DNA of 56,266 bases from Mucilaginibacter dorajii (lineage in GTDB: Bacteria; Bacteroidota; Bacteroidia; Sphingobacteriales; Sphingobacteriaceae). This document shows, piece by piece, positions 42,192 to 52,316 of this stretch. The stretch covers positions 1-56,266 of the forward strand of contig NZ_JANTYS010000024.1 of NCBI RefSeq assembly GCF_024808255.1. The letters are read 5' to 3'. The notes below the pieces were generated by a model that did not search any database, had not been told where the DNA came from, and was given only the letters and a program-made list of their open reading frames with translations. The position numbers and the translations under genes were made by a program. Every line of letters starts with the position of its first letter. The stretch's first letter is position 1.

Positions 42192-43403
42192 ATGAGTGCA
42201 TTTAATGCAAGGCTTAACTACCTGTTTAATAGTTATTACCATCAAACTGCTACACAGCAGGAGCAGGATGAATTATTTGAAATTATTAATTCATCGGCGA
42301 GTGATGCAGAGCTTGCAGCCCTTATTCAGGAGGCCTGGAATAGTTTACAGGTAAACGAACCACTTTTTGATGCCACCAAAAGCATGGATATGCTTAACAG
42401 CATTTTGCAAAGTAAATCGCACCCGGATAATGATCATCAGATTCGTCCTCCCAATCATAACCAAACCTGGTTAAAATTAGGAGTTGCCGCTACATTGATG
42501 GTTTTTGTTGGGTTTGGCGCTTATGTATTGCTAAGTAATCAGAATAATAAAAAAGCCGTCAATAAAAAAACTATTGCAAAAGCTCAGCCGGCGCATGATG
42601 TGCTGCCTGGCGGGAATAAAGCAGTATTGACACTTGCCAATGGAAAAACAATAACACTCGATAGCGCCAAAAATGGTCTTTTGGCCAAACAAGGATCTGC
42701 ACATATCAATAAAACCAAAGATGGCCAATTGATATACAATGCCGATGGCGAAACCGGCGATAATACTGCTGCAATGAATACTGTAGCAACCCCCAGGGGC
42801 GGCCAATATCAATTGGTGCTTAATGATGGCAGTAGGGTTTGGTTAAATTCAGCTTCGTCATTGAGTTTTCCCGCTGTATTTAGGGGTAAAACCCGTGAAG
42901 TTGAAATTACCGGCGAGGCCTATTTTGAGGTTGCCAAAAACGCCAAAATGCCTTTCAGGGTAAAAGTTAATAACACCGTAGTTGAAGTTTTAGGTACACA
43001 CTTTAATGTAATGGCCTATAATGATGAGAGTGAAATGAAAACTACGCTGTTAGAAGGATCTGTTAAGATCAGTAATAAAGATAATTCCAATATTTTGAAG
43101 CCGGGGCAGCGCGCATTGCTCAAACAAAGCGGCCGCATTGCAGTTAATGATGATCCGGATGCCGAAGACGCTGTAGCCTGGAAAGATGGTATTTTTCAGT
43201 TTAGAGATGCAGGCATAGAAACCATTATGAGGCAAGCCGCCCGTTGGTACGATGTGCAGGTGAGTTTTGAGGGTAAAATTCCGGTAAAGGAGTTTACCGG
43301 CCGCATATCTCGCAATGTAAAAGCATCTGAATTGATGGGGATGCTTAAATACATGGGCGTTAACTTTAAAATAGAAGATAAGCACATAACGGTAATACCA
43401 TAA
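42192..43403 (+). CDS. FecR family anti-sigma factor
   Basis: A 403-residue anti-sigma protein. It has a cytoplasmic N-terminus, one membrane helix at about 95-113 (LGVAATLMVFVGFGAYVLL), a FecR domain (VATPRGGQYQLVLNDGSRVW, ITGEAYFEVAKNAKMPF, VEVLGTHFNVMAYNDES) and a C-terminal DUF4974 domain (GIETIMRQAARWYDVQVSFE). A parallel of the protein at 22107. A tiny upstream ORF overlaps its ATG by the ATGA arrangement, so its translation may be coupled. Confidence 0.93.
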   Translation: MSAFNARLNYLFNSYYHQTATQQEQDELFEIINSSASDAELAALIQEAWNSLQVNEPLFDATKSMDMLNSILQSKSHPDNDHQIRPPNHNQTWLKLGVAATLMVFVGFGAYVLLSNQNNKKAVNKKTIAKAQPAHDVLPGGNKAVLTLANGKTITLDSAKNGLLAKQGSAHINKTKDGQLIYNADGETGDNTAAMNTVATPRGGQYQLVLNDGSRVWLNSASSLSFPAVFRGKTREVEITGEAYFEVAKNAKMPFRVKVNNTVVEVLGTHFNVMAYNDESEMKTTLLEGSVKISNKDNSNILKPGQRALLKQSGRIAVNDDPDAEDAVAWKDGIFQFRDAGIETIMRQAARWYDVQVSFEGKIPVKEFTGRISRNVKASELMGMLKYMGVNFKIEDKHITVIP

Positions 43404-43690
43404 AATACACAACCAAGTATTTCAATACCTATACATAAAAACAACCAAGTAATTAATTATTAACCTAAAAAACGCTATGATGGAAAAAGTACAAAAGATA
43501 AGTTAGCTCAGGGAGGGACTCATCTGGTAAAACGGTTTATCAAGTGTTTTAACACGCATTTTTTAACCGGACATCAGTACATAAAAAAACCGGGAAGTAT
43601 TCGCAGTACTTTCCCGGCCAAGTATCTGGGCCCCAAAAAAATACAATCGACGAATTGAAAGTAAATGTTTAACCCAAACTCTACAAACTT
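43404..43690 (+). promoter_or_regulatory. susC leader with mini-ORF and hairpin (locus 2)
   Basis: A mini-ORF at 43477-43506 reads MMEKVQKIS, preceded by TTAACCTAAAA. The susC ATG at 43691 is preceded by TTAACCCAAACTCTACAAA, which matches the locus 1 box with two differences. Between them lies the hairpin 43590-43617. The arrangement repeats that at 23298-23503. Confidence 0.5.
43583..43617 (-). terminator. Minus-strand intrinsic terminator inside the susC leader
   Basis: On the minus strand CCGGGAAAGTA pairs with TACTTCCCGG around CTGCGAA and is followed by TTTTTTT, a textbook terminator. It points against susC, so it would end an antisense transcript coming from the susC 5' end. On the plus strand no T-run follows. 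The antisense RNA itself is inference. Confidence 0.55.
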
Positions 43691-46600
43691 ATGAATTTTA
43701 ATTCTAAGGCCGTGCCTTTGGCATGGCCCCAATTATCCAAAATAATTTTAGCTATGAAGCTAACAGTTATTGTTATGGTTTTGGCACTCACCAACGTATA
43801 CGCCAAAACCTACAGCCAGGTTGTAACCTTGCACCAAAAGAATGCCAGTGTCGAAAAAGTGCTTCGTTCTATCGAAAAACAAACCGGCTATCATTTTATG
43901 TATGACAAGCAGGATGTATCTAAAGCCTCGGCTATTAATATCGAAGTAGCAGGTGTATCGCTTGAACAAGCACTTGACCAGGCGTTTAAAGATCAGCCTT
44001 TAACCTATAAAATTTTCCAGGAAACTATTGTAGTTAAAAAGAAGGACGAAGCAGCAACTGTGACCATGGCGAATATTAAAGTATCTGGTACGGTATCTGA
44101 TGCTAAAGGCCCGTTGCCTGGCGTAAGTGTTAGGATCAAAGGATCAGATGTAGGTACACAAACCGATGCTACCGGTAAATATACTTTAAACGTACCAGAA
44201 AAAGGGACATTGGTATTTAGCTTTATTGGTTACACTACTCAAGAGGTTGCCGTTGGTGGCAGAACCACTTTGGATGTTACTCTTGTTGAAAATCCAAAAG
44301 CCTTGAGCGAAGTAGTTGTAATTGGCTACGGTACATCTAAACGTGTTGATTTAACGGGTTCTGTTGGTAGCGTTAGCGGTAAACAACTTCAAGACAGGCC
44401 TCAAACCAATCTTGAGCAGGAGTTATCTGGTAAAATTGCTGGTGTTAACGTATCAACAAACTCTGGTGCACCAGGCGGTGCTACTAAAATACGTATACGT
44501 GGCTATAGCTCTATCAACACCAATACAGATCCGCTTTATGTGGTTGATGGTGTTGTTTGGACAGAAGGCGGTAACTCTATTAATCCAAATGATATTGAAA
44601 CAATAGACGTTTTGAAAGATGCATCATCAACTGCTATTTACGGTACACGTGGTGCAAACGGTGTAATTTTGGTAACTACCAAAAGGGGTAAAAAAGGCGG
44701 TACTGTTAGCTACGATTCATATGTTGCTATCAATCACATGGCTAAAGAACTGCCAGTATTAAACTCAAAAGAGTTTATGGAGGTTGAAGATATTTCCTAC
44801 GCCAATATTAAAAAATATGACCCTACAGGATGGGCAGCAGGTAACTACGCTACAAGAGATCCAAAATTACAACGTACTGCCCTTATTGGTAAATTGTTCG
44901 ACCAAAACCTGAACCCGCTTTACGATGTAGATTGGCAAAAAGCAACCACCCGTACATCTGTTAGTCAAAACCATAACCTTGCATTTACCGGCGGTTCTGA
45001 TAACATTAATTACGGTTTGTTTTTGAATTATTCTGATGATGAAGGTATTATTTTAAACAGCTACCTGAAACGTTATAATGTACGTTTAACTTTTGATAAT
45101 CAAATTAAACCATGGTTAAAAGTTGGTGCCACTTTAAACTATAACAACCAGGATAAACGTACAGCAGATGATGGTACCGGAGGTAATAACATTCCGCGTA
45201 TGTTAATTGAAATGGTTCCGTTCATTCCAATCAAATACCCTGATGGTACTTACGGAAAACGTACAGATTACCCTAACTTAGAGGGTGGTGATAACCCTGT
45301 TGCGCAAGCAAACGAAATAGAATCTTTATATAAAACCCGCGTTTTTAGTGGTAACGGTTACGCCAACATTAATATTTTACCTGGTCTTGATTTTCGTAGT
45401 GTACTTGGTGTAACAACATCAGCCAATTACAACCCACATTTCCAGAGTGGTTTGGTTGGCGGTGCGTCCGCAAGCCAAACCTACAGCTCGGCATCAATAG
45501 ATGAAGCTAACAATACTTACTGGCAGTGGGATAACTATGCAACGTACAACAAAACATTTAATAAAGTACATTCATTAAATGTTGTTGCCGGTTACGAAAA
45601 AACAGGTTTCCAACAAACCGGTGTGTACGCGTCAACCAGTAACCTGTCAGATAACTACTATCAGTATTACAACTTAGGCGCCGGTTCAATTCCGGGCATC
45701 CCAAAATCTAATTATCTTGCTTACCAGTTCGAGTCGATATTTGGTCGTATAAACTATGCTTATGATGACAAATATTTATTAACTGTAACTGGCAGGAGAG
45801 ACGGTTCTTCCCGTTTTGGTACAAACGTTAAAAATGGATTTTTTCCATCTGCGGCCATAGCCTGGAGAGCTTCACAGGAAGATTTCTTAAAAAATAACAA
45901 AACCCTGTCTGATTTAAAATTCAGATTAAGCTACGGCTTAACCGGTAACTCCGAAATTGGCTCATACCAGTCATTGGCGCAAATAAATACTGTTAATTAT
46001 GTATTTAACGGCGCGCAGGCCATTGGCACGCAGCAAGCAACTATTGGTAACGAAGATTTATCATGGGAAAAAACAGCTGAGTATGATCTTGGCGTATCAT
46101 TTGGTTTATTCAATAACCGCATTACTGTTGATGCTGATGCTTACCTTAAAAAAACCAAGGAGTTGTTACTTAATGCTCCGTTGCCAGAAACCAGTGGTTT
46201 TAACAGCGTTTATAAAAACATTGGCAGGTTGCAAAACAAAGGTATTGAGTTAACCATTAATACCATCAACGTAAAAACAAATAACTTTACCTGGAACTCT
46301 TCGTTCAATATCTCGTTCCTTAAAAATAAAGTTTTACAGTTAGGTGCATCTAATGATGATATCTTCTTGTCTCCAACTTTTCTTTCGCAATTTAACCTGA
46401 TGCGCGTAGGTTTACCTGCAGGCAGCTTTTATGGTTACAAGGTGTTAGGCACATGGGGTACAGCCGAAGCTACACAGGCAGCCGCATTTGGTAAATTGCC
46501 GGGCGATTTAAAAATACAGGATACTAATGGCGATGGTAAAATTACATCGGCTGATAAAGTTGTGTTAGGTAAATCATTACCAGATGGTTATGGTACGTTT

Positions 46601-47122
46601 AGTAACACTTTTAAATATAAAGCGATTGATTTAGGTGTTGATTTGCAGTTTAACTACGGTAACCAAATCATGAACTTAACCCGCCACTCAGGTCAGGATC
46701 GTACTGGTCAGGCAAATAGCTATGCTACTGTGTTAAACGCGTGGACACCAACTAATCAAAACACCAGTATAGCAGAAGATAGACCTGCTTACGTATATTA
46801 TCAAACAGAAATATATTCAACAAAGGTTGAAAGCGGCAGCTTTATACGTGGCCGTGCTGTAACACTTGGGTATACTTTCCCTGAATCAATTACGAAAAAA
46901 ATAAAATTGAGCAGGTTAAGAATTTACCTTCAAGCGCAAAACCTGTTTGTAATTACAAAATATACCGGATACGATCCTGAGGTTTCTACCTACAACAACA
47001 ATACCGCTATTACACAAGGTACTCAAGGTCAAAATAACACCAGTAACTTCACACAGGGCATTCAGTTTTATGATTATCCAAAACCAAGAACTTTCTTATT
47101 TGGGTTAAATGCCAGTTTCTAA
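43691..47122 (+). CDS. SusC/RagA family TonB-dependent receptor with STN domain
   Basis: An outer-membrane receptor of 1143 residues. Its layout is signal region (LTVIVMVLALTNVYAKTYSQ), STN domain at about 45-110, carboxypeptidase-regulatory-like domain at about 125-205 (GTVSDAKGPLPGVSVRIKG), plug (EVVVIGYGTSKRVDLTGSVG, YVVDGVVWTEGG) and barrel ending FLFGLNASF. The STN domain should signal through the adjacent FecR to the ECF sigma factor. With SusD and GH92 it forms a candidate mannan/N-glycan uptake system. Confidence 0.93.
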   Translation: MNFNSKAVPLAWPQLSKIILAMKLTVIVMVLALTNVYAKTYSQVVTLHQKNASVEKVLRSIEKQTGYHFMYDKQDVSKASAINIEVAGVSLEQALDQAFKDQPLTYKIFQETIVVKKKDEAATVTMANIKVSGTVSDAKGPLPGVSVRIKGSDVGTQTDATGKYTLNVPEKGTLVFSFIGYTTQEVAVGGRTTLDVTLVENPKALSEVVVIGYGTSKRVDLTGSVGSVSGKQLQDRPQTNLEQELSGKIAGVNVSTNSGAPGGATKIRIRGYSSINTNTDPLYVVDGVVWTEGGNSINPNDIETIDVLKDASSTAIYGTRGANGVILVTTKRGKKGGTVSYDSYVAINHMAKELPVLNSKEFMEVEDISYANIKKYDPTGWAAGNYATRDPKLQRTALIGKLFDQNLNPLYDVDWQKATTRTSVSQNHNLAFTGGSDNINYGLFLNYSDDEGIILNSYLKRYNVRLTFDNQIKPWLKVGATLNYNNQDKRTADDGTGGNNIPRMLIEMVPFIPIKYPDGTYGKRTDYPNLEGGDNPVAQANEIESLYKTRVFSGNGYANINILPGLDFRSVLGVTTSANYNPHFQSGLVGGASASQTYSSASIDEANNTYWQWDNYATYNKTFNKVHSLNVVAGYEKTGFQQTGVYASTSNLSDNYYQYYNLGAGSIPGIPKSNYLAYQFESIFGRINYAYDDKYLLTVTGRRDGSSRFGTNVKNGFFPSAAIAWRASQEDFLKNNKTLSDLKFRLSYGLTGNSEIGSYQSLAQINTVNYVFNGAQAIGTQQATIGNEDLSWEKTAEYDLGVSFGLFNNRITVDADAYLKKTKELLLNAPLPETSGFNSVYKNIGRLQNKGIELTINTINVKTNNFTWNSSFNISFLKNKVLQLGASNDDIFLSPTFLSQFNLMRVGLPAGSFYGYKVLGTWGTAEATQAAAFGKLPGDLKIQDTNGDGKITSADKVVLGKSLPDGYGTFSNTFKYKAIDLGVDLQFNYGNQIMNLTRHSGQDRTGQANSYATVLNAWTPTNQNTSIAEDRPAYVYYQTEIYSTKVESGSFIRGRAVTLGYTFPESITKKIKLSRLRIYLQAQNLFVITKYTGYDPEVSTYNNNTAITQGTQGQNNTSNFTQGIQFYDYPKPRTFLFGLNASF

Positions 47123-47145
47123 TTTAAACGTTAAAACATATCAAC

Positions 47146-48645
47146 ATGAAGTTTAATTTAAAAAAATACAGGATCGGTTATTCGTTACTGGTTCTCACTA
47201 TATTAGTAAGTGGTTGCAAAAAAGATCTTGTCGAAAAAGATAAAAGTCAATTTGTAAAAAGCAACTATTTTACCACTGCCAGCCAGGCCAGAACTTTTGT
47301 TACTGGTATTTACCAAAAGCTTTATATGTTTCAAAACGGCGATGCCTATGGCGAGAGTCCGTTTATAACTATGGAACTTTTTGCCGGTCACGCTACGTCA
47401 CTTGGTCAAAGCGTTAATAATAATAACGTTATCAATAATCGCACAGATGCGGTTAACCCCGGTTTTGAAGATGTATGGCAAAATAGCTATAACGCTATCT
47501 CAAATGCCAATATAGCACTTGCTAATATTCCGGGAATTACTCCCTTTGCCGATGCTGATAAAAAAGCACTTTTAGGCGAAGCATATTTTCTGAGGGCATT
47601 CTTTTACTACCACCTGGTAAGGTTATATGGCGATGTGCCTTTGATCACAACCCCTGTAACCATCAGCAGCCCTGATCTTTATCCATCACGTGCTGCCACG
47701 TCGGCAGTATATGATCAAATCATCAGCGATTTAAAAGCTGCGGAAGCATCTGGTTTGCCAGAAACCGACGCTACAGGTAAGGTATCATTAGGTGCTGTAC
47801 GTACGTTGCTGGCCAGTGTTTATTTAACTACCGCAGGTTATCCGCTGCAAAAAACCGCTAATTATGCTTTGGCAGCGGCAGAAGTGCAACCTGTATTGAG
47901 TGACTACAGTTTGTTTGATAAATATGACTACCTGCATGATACCCCTCACAAAAATCAGCAGGAATTAATATTTCAGTCAAATTACCTGGTAGGCGTAGCT
48001 ACAAACGCTATTACCCAATTAACTGTTCCTTTTAACCTGCTGGTGGGTGTTTATGGCGATCACTTAGGCGCTATGATCCCTACAAACGCGTTTGTAGCAA
48101 GCTACGAAGCCGGCGATTTACGCACCCAGGAAAGGCAGTTTTACTTTTCAAGCTACCCGCAAAACGGTAACCCAAGCGTAATTTTACAATTTGGCGAGCA
48201 CGCGCTTTACAAATACTTCCACGTAGAAAGCGCGCTGGGCAATGGCCAGTGCGATGAAAACTGGACGTTTTTACGTTTGCCCGAAGCACAGTTAATTTAT
48301 GCTGAGGCAACTAACGAAGTAAGCGGCCCAACTGCTGATGCTTATACCCAAATCAACAAGATCAGGGCACGTGCTAAACTGGCTCCTTTGGCTGGTTTAA
48401 CCAAAGATCAGTTCCGCGCGGCTATCTGGAAAGAACGTTATCATGAGTTAGCTTATGAAAACAAAGCTTATTTTGATATTCAGCGTACACACCAGATCTA
48501 TGATGTGATCAATAACACTTTTGGTGATGCTACCACTACTAAAAATGAGCAAAATGTAACTATGAAAGCCCAGTATTACTTATGGCCTATTCCGCAGCGC
48601 GAAATAAGTACCAACAGTAAACTAACCCAAAATACGGGCTGGTAA
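47146..48645 (+). CDS. SusD/RagB family surface lipoprotein
   Basis: A 499-residue lipoprotein with lipobox VLTILVSGC near residue 24. The SusD fold is supported by KSNYFTTASQARTFVTGIYQ, the TPR-type helix FLRAFFYYHLVRLYGDVPLI and the C-terminal RYHELAYENKAYFDIQRT and YYLWPIPQREI segments. It belongs to the classic RagB/SusD branch, unlike the SusD_2-type protein of locus 1. It binds glycan at the cell surface as the lid of the SusC above. The gene starts 23 bp after susC. Confidence 0.93.
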   Translation: MKFNLKKYRIGYSLLVLTILVSGCKKDLVEKDKSQFVKSNYFTTASQARTFVTGIYQKLYMFQNGDAYGESPFITMELFAGHATSLGQSVNNNNVINNRTDAVNPGFEDVWQNSYNAISNANIALANIPGITPFADADKKALLGEAYFLRAFFYYHLVRLYGDVPLITTPVTISSPDLYPSRAATSAVYDQIISDLKAAEASGLPETDATGKVSLGAVRTLLASVYLTTAGYPLQKTANYALAAAEVQPVLSDYSLFDKYDYLHDTPHKNQQELIFQSNYLVGVATNAITQLTVPFNLLVGVYGDHLGAMIPTNAFVASYEAGDLRTQERQFYFSSYPQNGNPSVILQFGEHALYKYFHVESALGNGQCDENWTFLRLPEAQLIYAEATNEVSGPTADAYTQINKIRARAKLAPLAGLTKDQFRAAIWKERYHELAYENKAYFDIQRTHQIYDVINNTFGDATTTKNEQNVTMKAQYYLWPIPQREISTNSKLTQNTGW

Positions 48646-48669
48646 TTATATTTATTTATTAAGATTGTA

Positions 48670-48700
48670 AAAGACTGGCATTTACGTGCCAGTCTTTTTA
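48670..48700 (+). terminator. Intrinsic terminator after susD (locus 2)
   Basis: AAAGACTGGCA pairs with TGCCAGTCTTT around TTTACG and is followed by a T-rich tail. It separates susD from the GH92 gene, so GH92 is reached by read-through or its own promoter. The long GTG-initiated version of the GH92 ORF would begin inside this hairpin. Confidence 0.85.
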
Positions 48701-48748
48701 TATTTACAGCTGGTTAAACGTTTTACCAAAAAAGATCATTTTAAAAGC

Positions 48749-51031
48749 ATGAAGAAAGCCCTGGTACTTATTGCCTCCCTTTTTACCGCTGCAGGTTCAT
48801 TTGCCCAGCAGGTAAATAAGGTTACCGATCCTGTTGATTACATTACCCCCCTGATGGGGACCGATTCGCATTACGATTTATCGAACGGAAATACTTACCC
48901 TGCAATTGCCCTGCCATGGGGAATGAACTTTTGGACGCCGCAAACCGGTGTAATGGGCGATGGATGGGCGTATACTTATGATGCCCACAAGATCCGTGGT
49001 TTTAAACAAACCCATCAGCCATCACCCTGGATGAATGACTATGGGCAATTTGCCATAATGCCGGTTACCAAACACGCTCAGGTATCGCAAAACGGAAGGG
49101 CAAGCTGGTTTTCGCACAAAGCCGAAACAGCTAAACCTTACTACTACAGCGTTTACCTGGCAGATCATGACGTAACTACCGAAATTACACCAACCGAAAG
49201 ATCGGCACAGTTCAGATTCACTTACCCTAAAACCGATAGTTCATTTATTGTTATTGATGCCTTAAATAAAGGATCGTACGTAAAGATCATCCCCGGCGAA
49301 AAAAAGATAGTAGGCTATTCTACCAAGTATGCCCGCGGTCCGCTTAAAAACTTTAAAAATTATTTTGTTATTTATGTAGATAAGCCGATCACGCTGGCAC
49401 AAACCTATAGCGACACTACATTGGCCGATGGTTTAGAACTGAAAGCTGAGCATGCAAGCGCGCTGATAGGTTTTAAAACCGAGCATAACGAAAAAGTACA
49501 CTTACGTGTAGCATCGTCATTCATCAGCATTGAGCAAGCCGAACTAAACCTGAAACGCGAGCAGGGTAACGACAGCTTTGATGTAACCTGCAAAAAAGCG
49601 AAAGACGTTTGGAACAAAACTTTGAGCCGCTTAACTGTTGAAGGCGGTTCAATTGATCAAACCCGTACTTTTTACTCATGCCTTTACCGCATGGTTTTCT
49701 TCCCTAACAAATTGTATGAGATAGATGAGAAGGGTGATATAGTGCATTACAGCGCATCGACAGGTAAAGTATTCCCTGGTTATAAATTTGCCGGTACAGG
49801 CTTCTGGGATACGTTTAGGGCCTTGTATCCTTTCCTGAATCTGGTTTATCCATCTATCAACAAAGAGATGCAGGAAGGCTTAATTAACGATTATAAAGAA
49901 GGTGGTTGGCTGCCAGAATGGTCGAGCCCTGGTTACTCGGCTGTAATGATCGGTAATAACTCGGCATCTGTTGTATCTGAGGCCTACTTAAAAGGCGGCA
50001 GGGGATATGATATCCAAAAGCTATATGAAGCATTGATCCACGGTGCCAACAATAAAGGCCCGGCCGCTACAGGTCGCGAAGGTGTGGAGTATTACAACTC
50101 CTTAGGCTACGTGCCTTATGATGTGAAGATCAACGAGAATGCTGCTCGCACATTAGAGTACGCTTATGACGATTTTACCATTTATAAATTGGGTAAAGCC
50201 TTAGGCAAACCGGCTTCTGAAACAGATCTGTACAAAAAACGTAGTTTGAACTATAAAAACCTTTTTGATCCATCAACCGGGTTAATGCGTGGTAAAAATA
50301 AGGATGGTTCATGGGAAACACCGTTTAGTCCGTTTAAATGGGGCGATGCCTTTACCGAGGGTAACAGCTGGCACTACAGCTGGGGCGTGTTCCACGATAT
50401 GCAGGGTTTAATAAATCTGATGGGTGGCAAAAAGAAATTTGTAGCCAAGCTGGATTCTGTTTGGACATTGCCGCCAATATTTGACGATAGCTATTATGGT
50501 GAGGTGATTCACGAGATTCGTGAGATGCAGATTGTTAACATGGGGCAGTACGCGCATGGTAATCAGCCTATTCAGCACATGATTTACCTGTATAACTATG
50601 GTGGTGAGCCATGGAAAACCCAATATCACGTTCGTGATGTGATGAACAAGTTGTATAAAGCGACACCAGATGGTTACTGCGGCGATGAGGATAATGGCCA
50701 AACATCTGCCTGGTATGTGTTCTCGGCAATGGGCTTTTACCCGGTAACCCCGGCCAGCGATCAATATGTGTTAGGAGCACCATTGTTCAAAAAGATCACC
50801 CTTAAACTGGAGAACGGCAAAACCGTAGCTATCAACGCACCTAACAACAGCGAAGCCAACAAATACATCAACACCATGACGGTTAATGGCAAACCTTATG
50901 ATCTTACCTGGCTTAGCCACAGTGGATTGCAAAACGGCGCAACCATTAATTTCAACATGGCCCCGGTACCTAACAAAACAAGAGGTATTAAGGATAGCGA
51001 TGTTCCGTATTCGTTATCGAACGAGAAATAA
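48749..51031 (+). CDS. Glycoside hydrolase family 92 (alpha-1,2-mannosidase-like)
   Basis: Exported enzyme of 760 residues from the ATG at 48749, which gives a clean signal peptide (ALVLIASLFTAAGSFAQQ); an in-frame GTG at 48686 lies inside the terminator. GH92 features are YITPLMGTDSHYDLSNGNTY, the substrate-site GFWDTFRALYP, the acid Glu region FTEGNSWHYSWGVFHD and the base region GDEDNGQTSAWYVFSAMG. GH92 enzymes are calcium-dependent exo-mannosidases, mostly alpha-1,2, acting on N-glycans or yeast mannan. It is the only hydrolase in this SusCD locus, so mannose-containing glycan is the probable target. Confidence 0.93.
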   Translation: MKKALVLIASLFTAAGSFAQQVNKVTDPVDYITPLMGTDSHYDLSNGNTYPAIALPWGMNFWTPQTGVMGDGWAYTYDAHKIRGFKQTHQPSPWMNDYGQFAIMPVTKHAQVSQNGRASWFSHKAETAKPYYYSVYLADHDVTTEITPTERSAQFRFTYPKTDSSFIVIDALNKGSYVKIIPGEKKIVGYSTKYARGPLKNFKNYFVIYVDKPITLAQTYSDTTLADGLELKAEHASALIGFKTEHNEKVHLRVASSFISIEQAELNLKREQGNDSFDVTCKKAKDVWNKTLSRLTVEGGSIDQTRTFYSCLYRMVFFPNKLYEIDEKGDIVHYSASTGKVFPGYKFAGTGFWDTFRALYPFLNLVYPSINKEMQEGLINDYKEGGWLPEWSSPGYSAVMIGNNSASVVSEAYLKGGRGYDIQKLYEALIHGANNKGPAATGREGVEYYNSLGYVPYDVKINENAARTLEYAYDDFTIYKLGKALGKPASETDLYKKRSLNYKNLFDPSTGLMRGKNKDGSWETPFSPFKWGDAFTEGNSWHYSWGVFHDMQGLINLMGGKKKFVAKLDSVWTLPPIFDDSYYGEVIHEIREMQIVNMGQYAHGNQPIQHMIYLYNYGGEPWKTQYHVRDVMNKLYKATPDGYCGDEDNGQTSAWYVFSAMGFYPVTPASDQYVLGAPLFKKITLKLENGKTVAINAPNNSEANKYINTMTVNGKPYDLTWLSHSGLQNGATINFNMAPVPNKTRGIKDSDVPYSLSNEK

Positions 51032-51071
51032 GAGACCCCCTAACCCCCTGAAGGGGGAACAGAAATAGAAG

Positions 51072-51161
51072 TCGTGCCGAACTTGTTTTGGTATCCCACA
51101 GGACTGGTAGCTCGCATGAAGTATACTTAGTTTATGGGGTGCCGAAACGGGTTCGGCATGA
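51072..51161. repeat. Inverted repeat (TCGTGCCGAAC type)
   Basis: TCGTGCCGAACTTGTTTTGG on the left pairs with CCGAAACGGGTTCGGCATGA on the right, with ATCCC and GGGGT inside. It lies between the convergent GH92 and TRIC genes. A small CCCCCTGAAGGGGG hairpin precedes it near 51040. Confidence 0.7.
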
Positions 51162-51175
51162 TTGTTTATATTCGT

Positions 51176-51790
51176 CTAATGCCACTCTTCCCTATACACA
51201 AATTTTGGCATTTGCCAGTTATAACGGATGGATAATAAGCGTAGAGCAAGGCCGATGATGCAGGCGATGATCATGGAGATAACCTCCGAAATGCCAAAAT
51301 GCTCCAAACCCAGAAAAACGGCACCGGTTACAATTGCGGCGCTGGCGTAAATCTCTTTGCGGAATAGCAGCGGTACCTCGTTACAAAGTACATCGCGCAA
51401 TACACCGCCCGCGCAGCCGGTGATCATACCGCTGAGCATAATGATGGTAGTGGGCAGGTTTATGGCTTGTGCTACCTGGCAACCTATGATGGTAAATACC
51501 ACTAAACCGAGCGCATCGAGGTATAAGAACAGGGTTTTCATTTTGCTCATGAAACGGGCTATTACTGCGGCAAGTATGGCGGCGGCGGCGGTGATCAGCA
51601 GGTATTCGGGATGCTCAACCCAACTCATGGGGTAGTGGTTAAACAATATGTTACGTACGGTACCGCCGCCAAGCGCCGTAACCCAGGCTATAATACAAAC
51701 GCCAACCCAATCCATATCACGCCTGCCGGCAGATAGCGCGGCGGTCATAGCTTCGGCAATTATGGCGATGATGTAAAGGATATGGAGCAT
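51176..51790 (-). CDS. TRIC-type trimeric intracellular cation channel family protein
   Basis: Inner-membrane protein of 204 residues with about seven helices and two internal repeats. Each repeat has the diagnostic glycine motif, ALGGGTVRNIL and GCAGGVLRDVL. Prokaryotic TRIC homologues (formerly UPF0126) form trimers that conduct monovalent cations. Complete length; single gene. Confidence 0.88.
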   Translation of the reverse strand: MLHILYIIAIIAEAMTAALSAGRRDMDWVGVCIIAWVTALGGGTVRNILFNHYPMSWVEHPEYLLITAAAAILAAVIARFMSKMKTLFLYLDALGLVVFTIIGCQVAQAINLPTTIIMLSGMITGCAGGVLRDVLCNEVPLLFRKEIYASAAIVTGAVFLGLEHFGISEVISMIIACIIGLALRLLSIRYNWQMPKFVYREEWH

Positions 51791-52316
51791 AGCGATAGGT
51801 ATTTGTTAAACAAAGATAAAGATTAGCGTAAATCCAATCGGGGAAATCGCTTTTAAAAGTAAGGTGCCTGCGGAATCAAAAAGATAAATGATTTAAGCTA
51901 TAAGCACTAAATGCTTAACGGAGTTTCACACTGCAAAAGAGAACTCCAGTGTACTCCCGTGTTTATAGTCCAAATTAGTTGTTAAAACAAGGCCGCGTAG
52001 GTGCCCCTTTTGGAAATAGATTTCCTTGTGAATCTAACGGATGATTAAAATAAAGTGTAAACCCAGATACGGACAAGCCCCTTTTTTAACGACGAAGTAT
52101 GGTGACACTATCTTGTCAGTAATTAACAATATTGAGCATTGATTTTGGTTGGTATTGTTGTAAGTAGTTGATTTTCAGTCGCTAAAGTGTTCCGCTGATT
52201 TTATTTTCTTTAAATATTAACTCGCTGATTATCAGTAATAAAGGTGTTCTGTGTGTTCCATGTGTTCCACCCGTTTCGGTGGAACAGTGTATCTTTCATA
52301 AACAAATCAAATGGCT
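51791..52316. other. 526-bp gap without a supported gene
   Basis: Contains the TRIC promoter and, at the other end, a hairpin TGTTCCACC-CGTTTC-GGTGGAACA (52263-52286) past the symporter stop, which may end its transcript although no T-run follows. The middle shows no ORF with sensible composition and no repeat that I recognise. Confidence 0.55.
51811..51818 (-). promoter_or_regulatory. -7 promoter motif (TATCTTTG) of the TRIC gene
   Basis: An exact TAnnTTTG motif on the minus strand, 20 bp upstream of the ATG at 51790. An ATTGG sequence about 16 bp farther upstream could be the -33 element, though the spacing is short. Confidence 0.6.
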
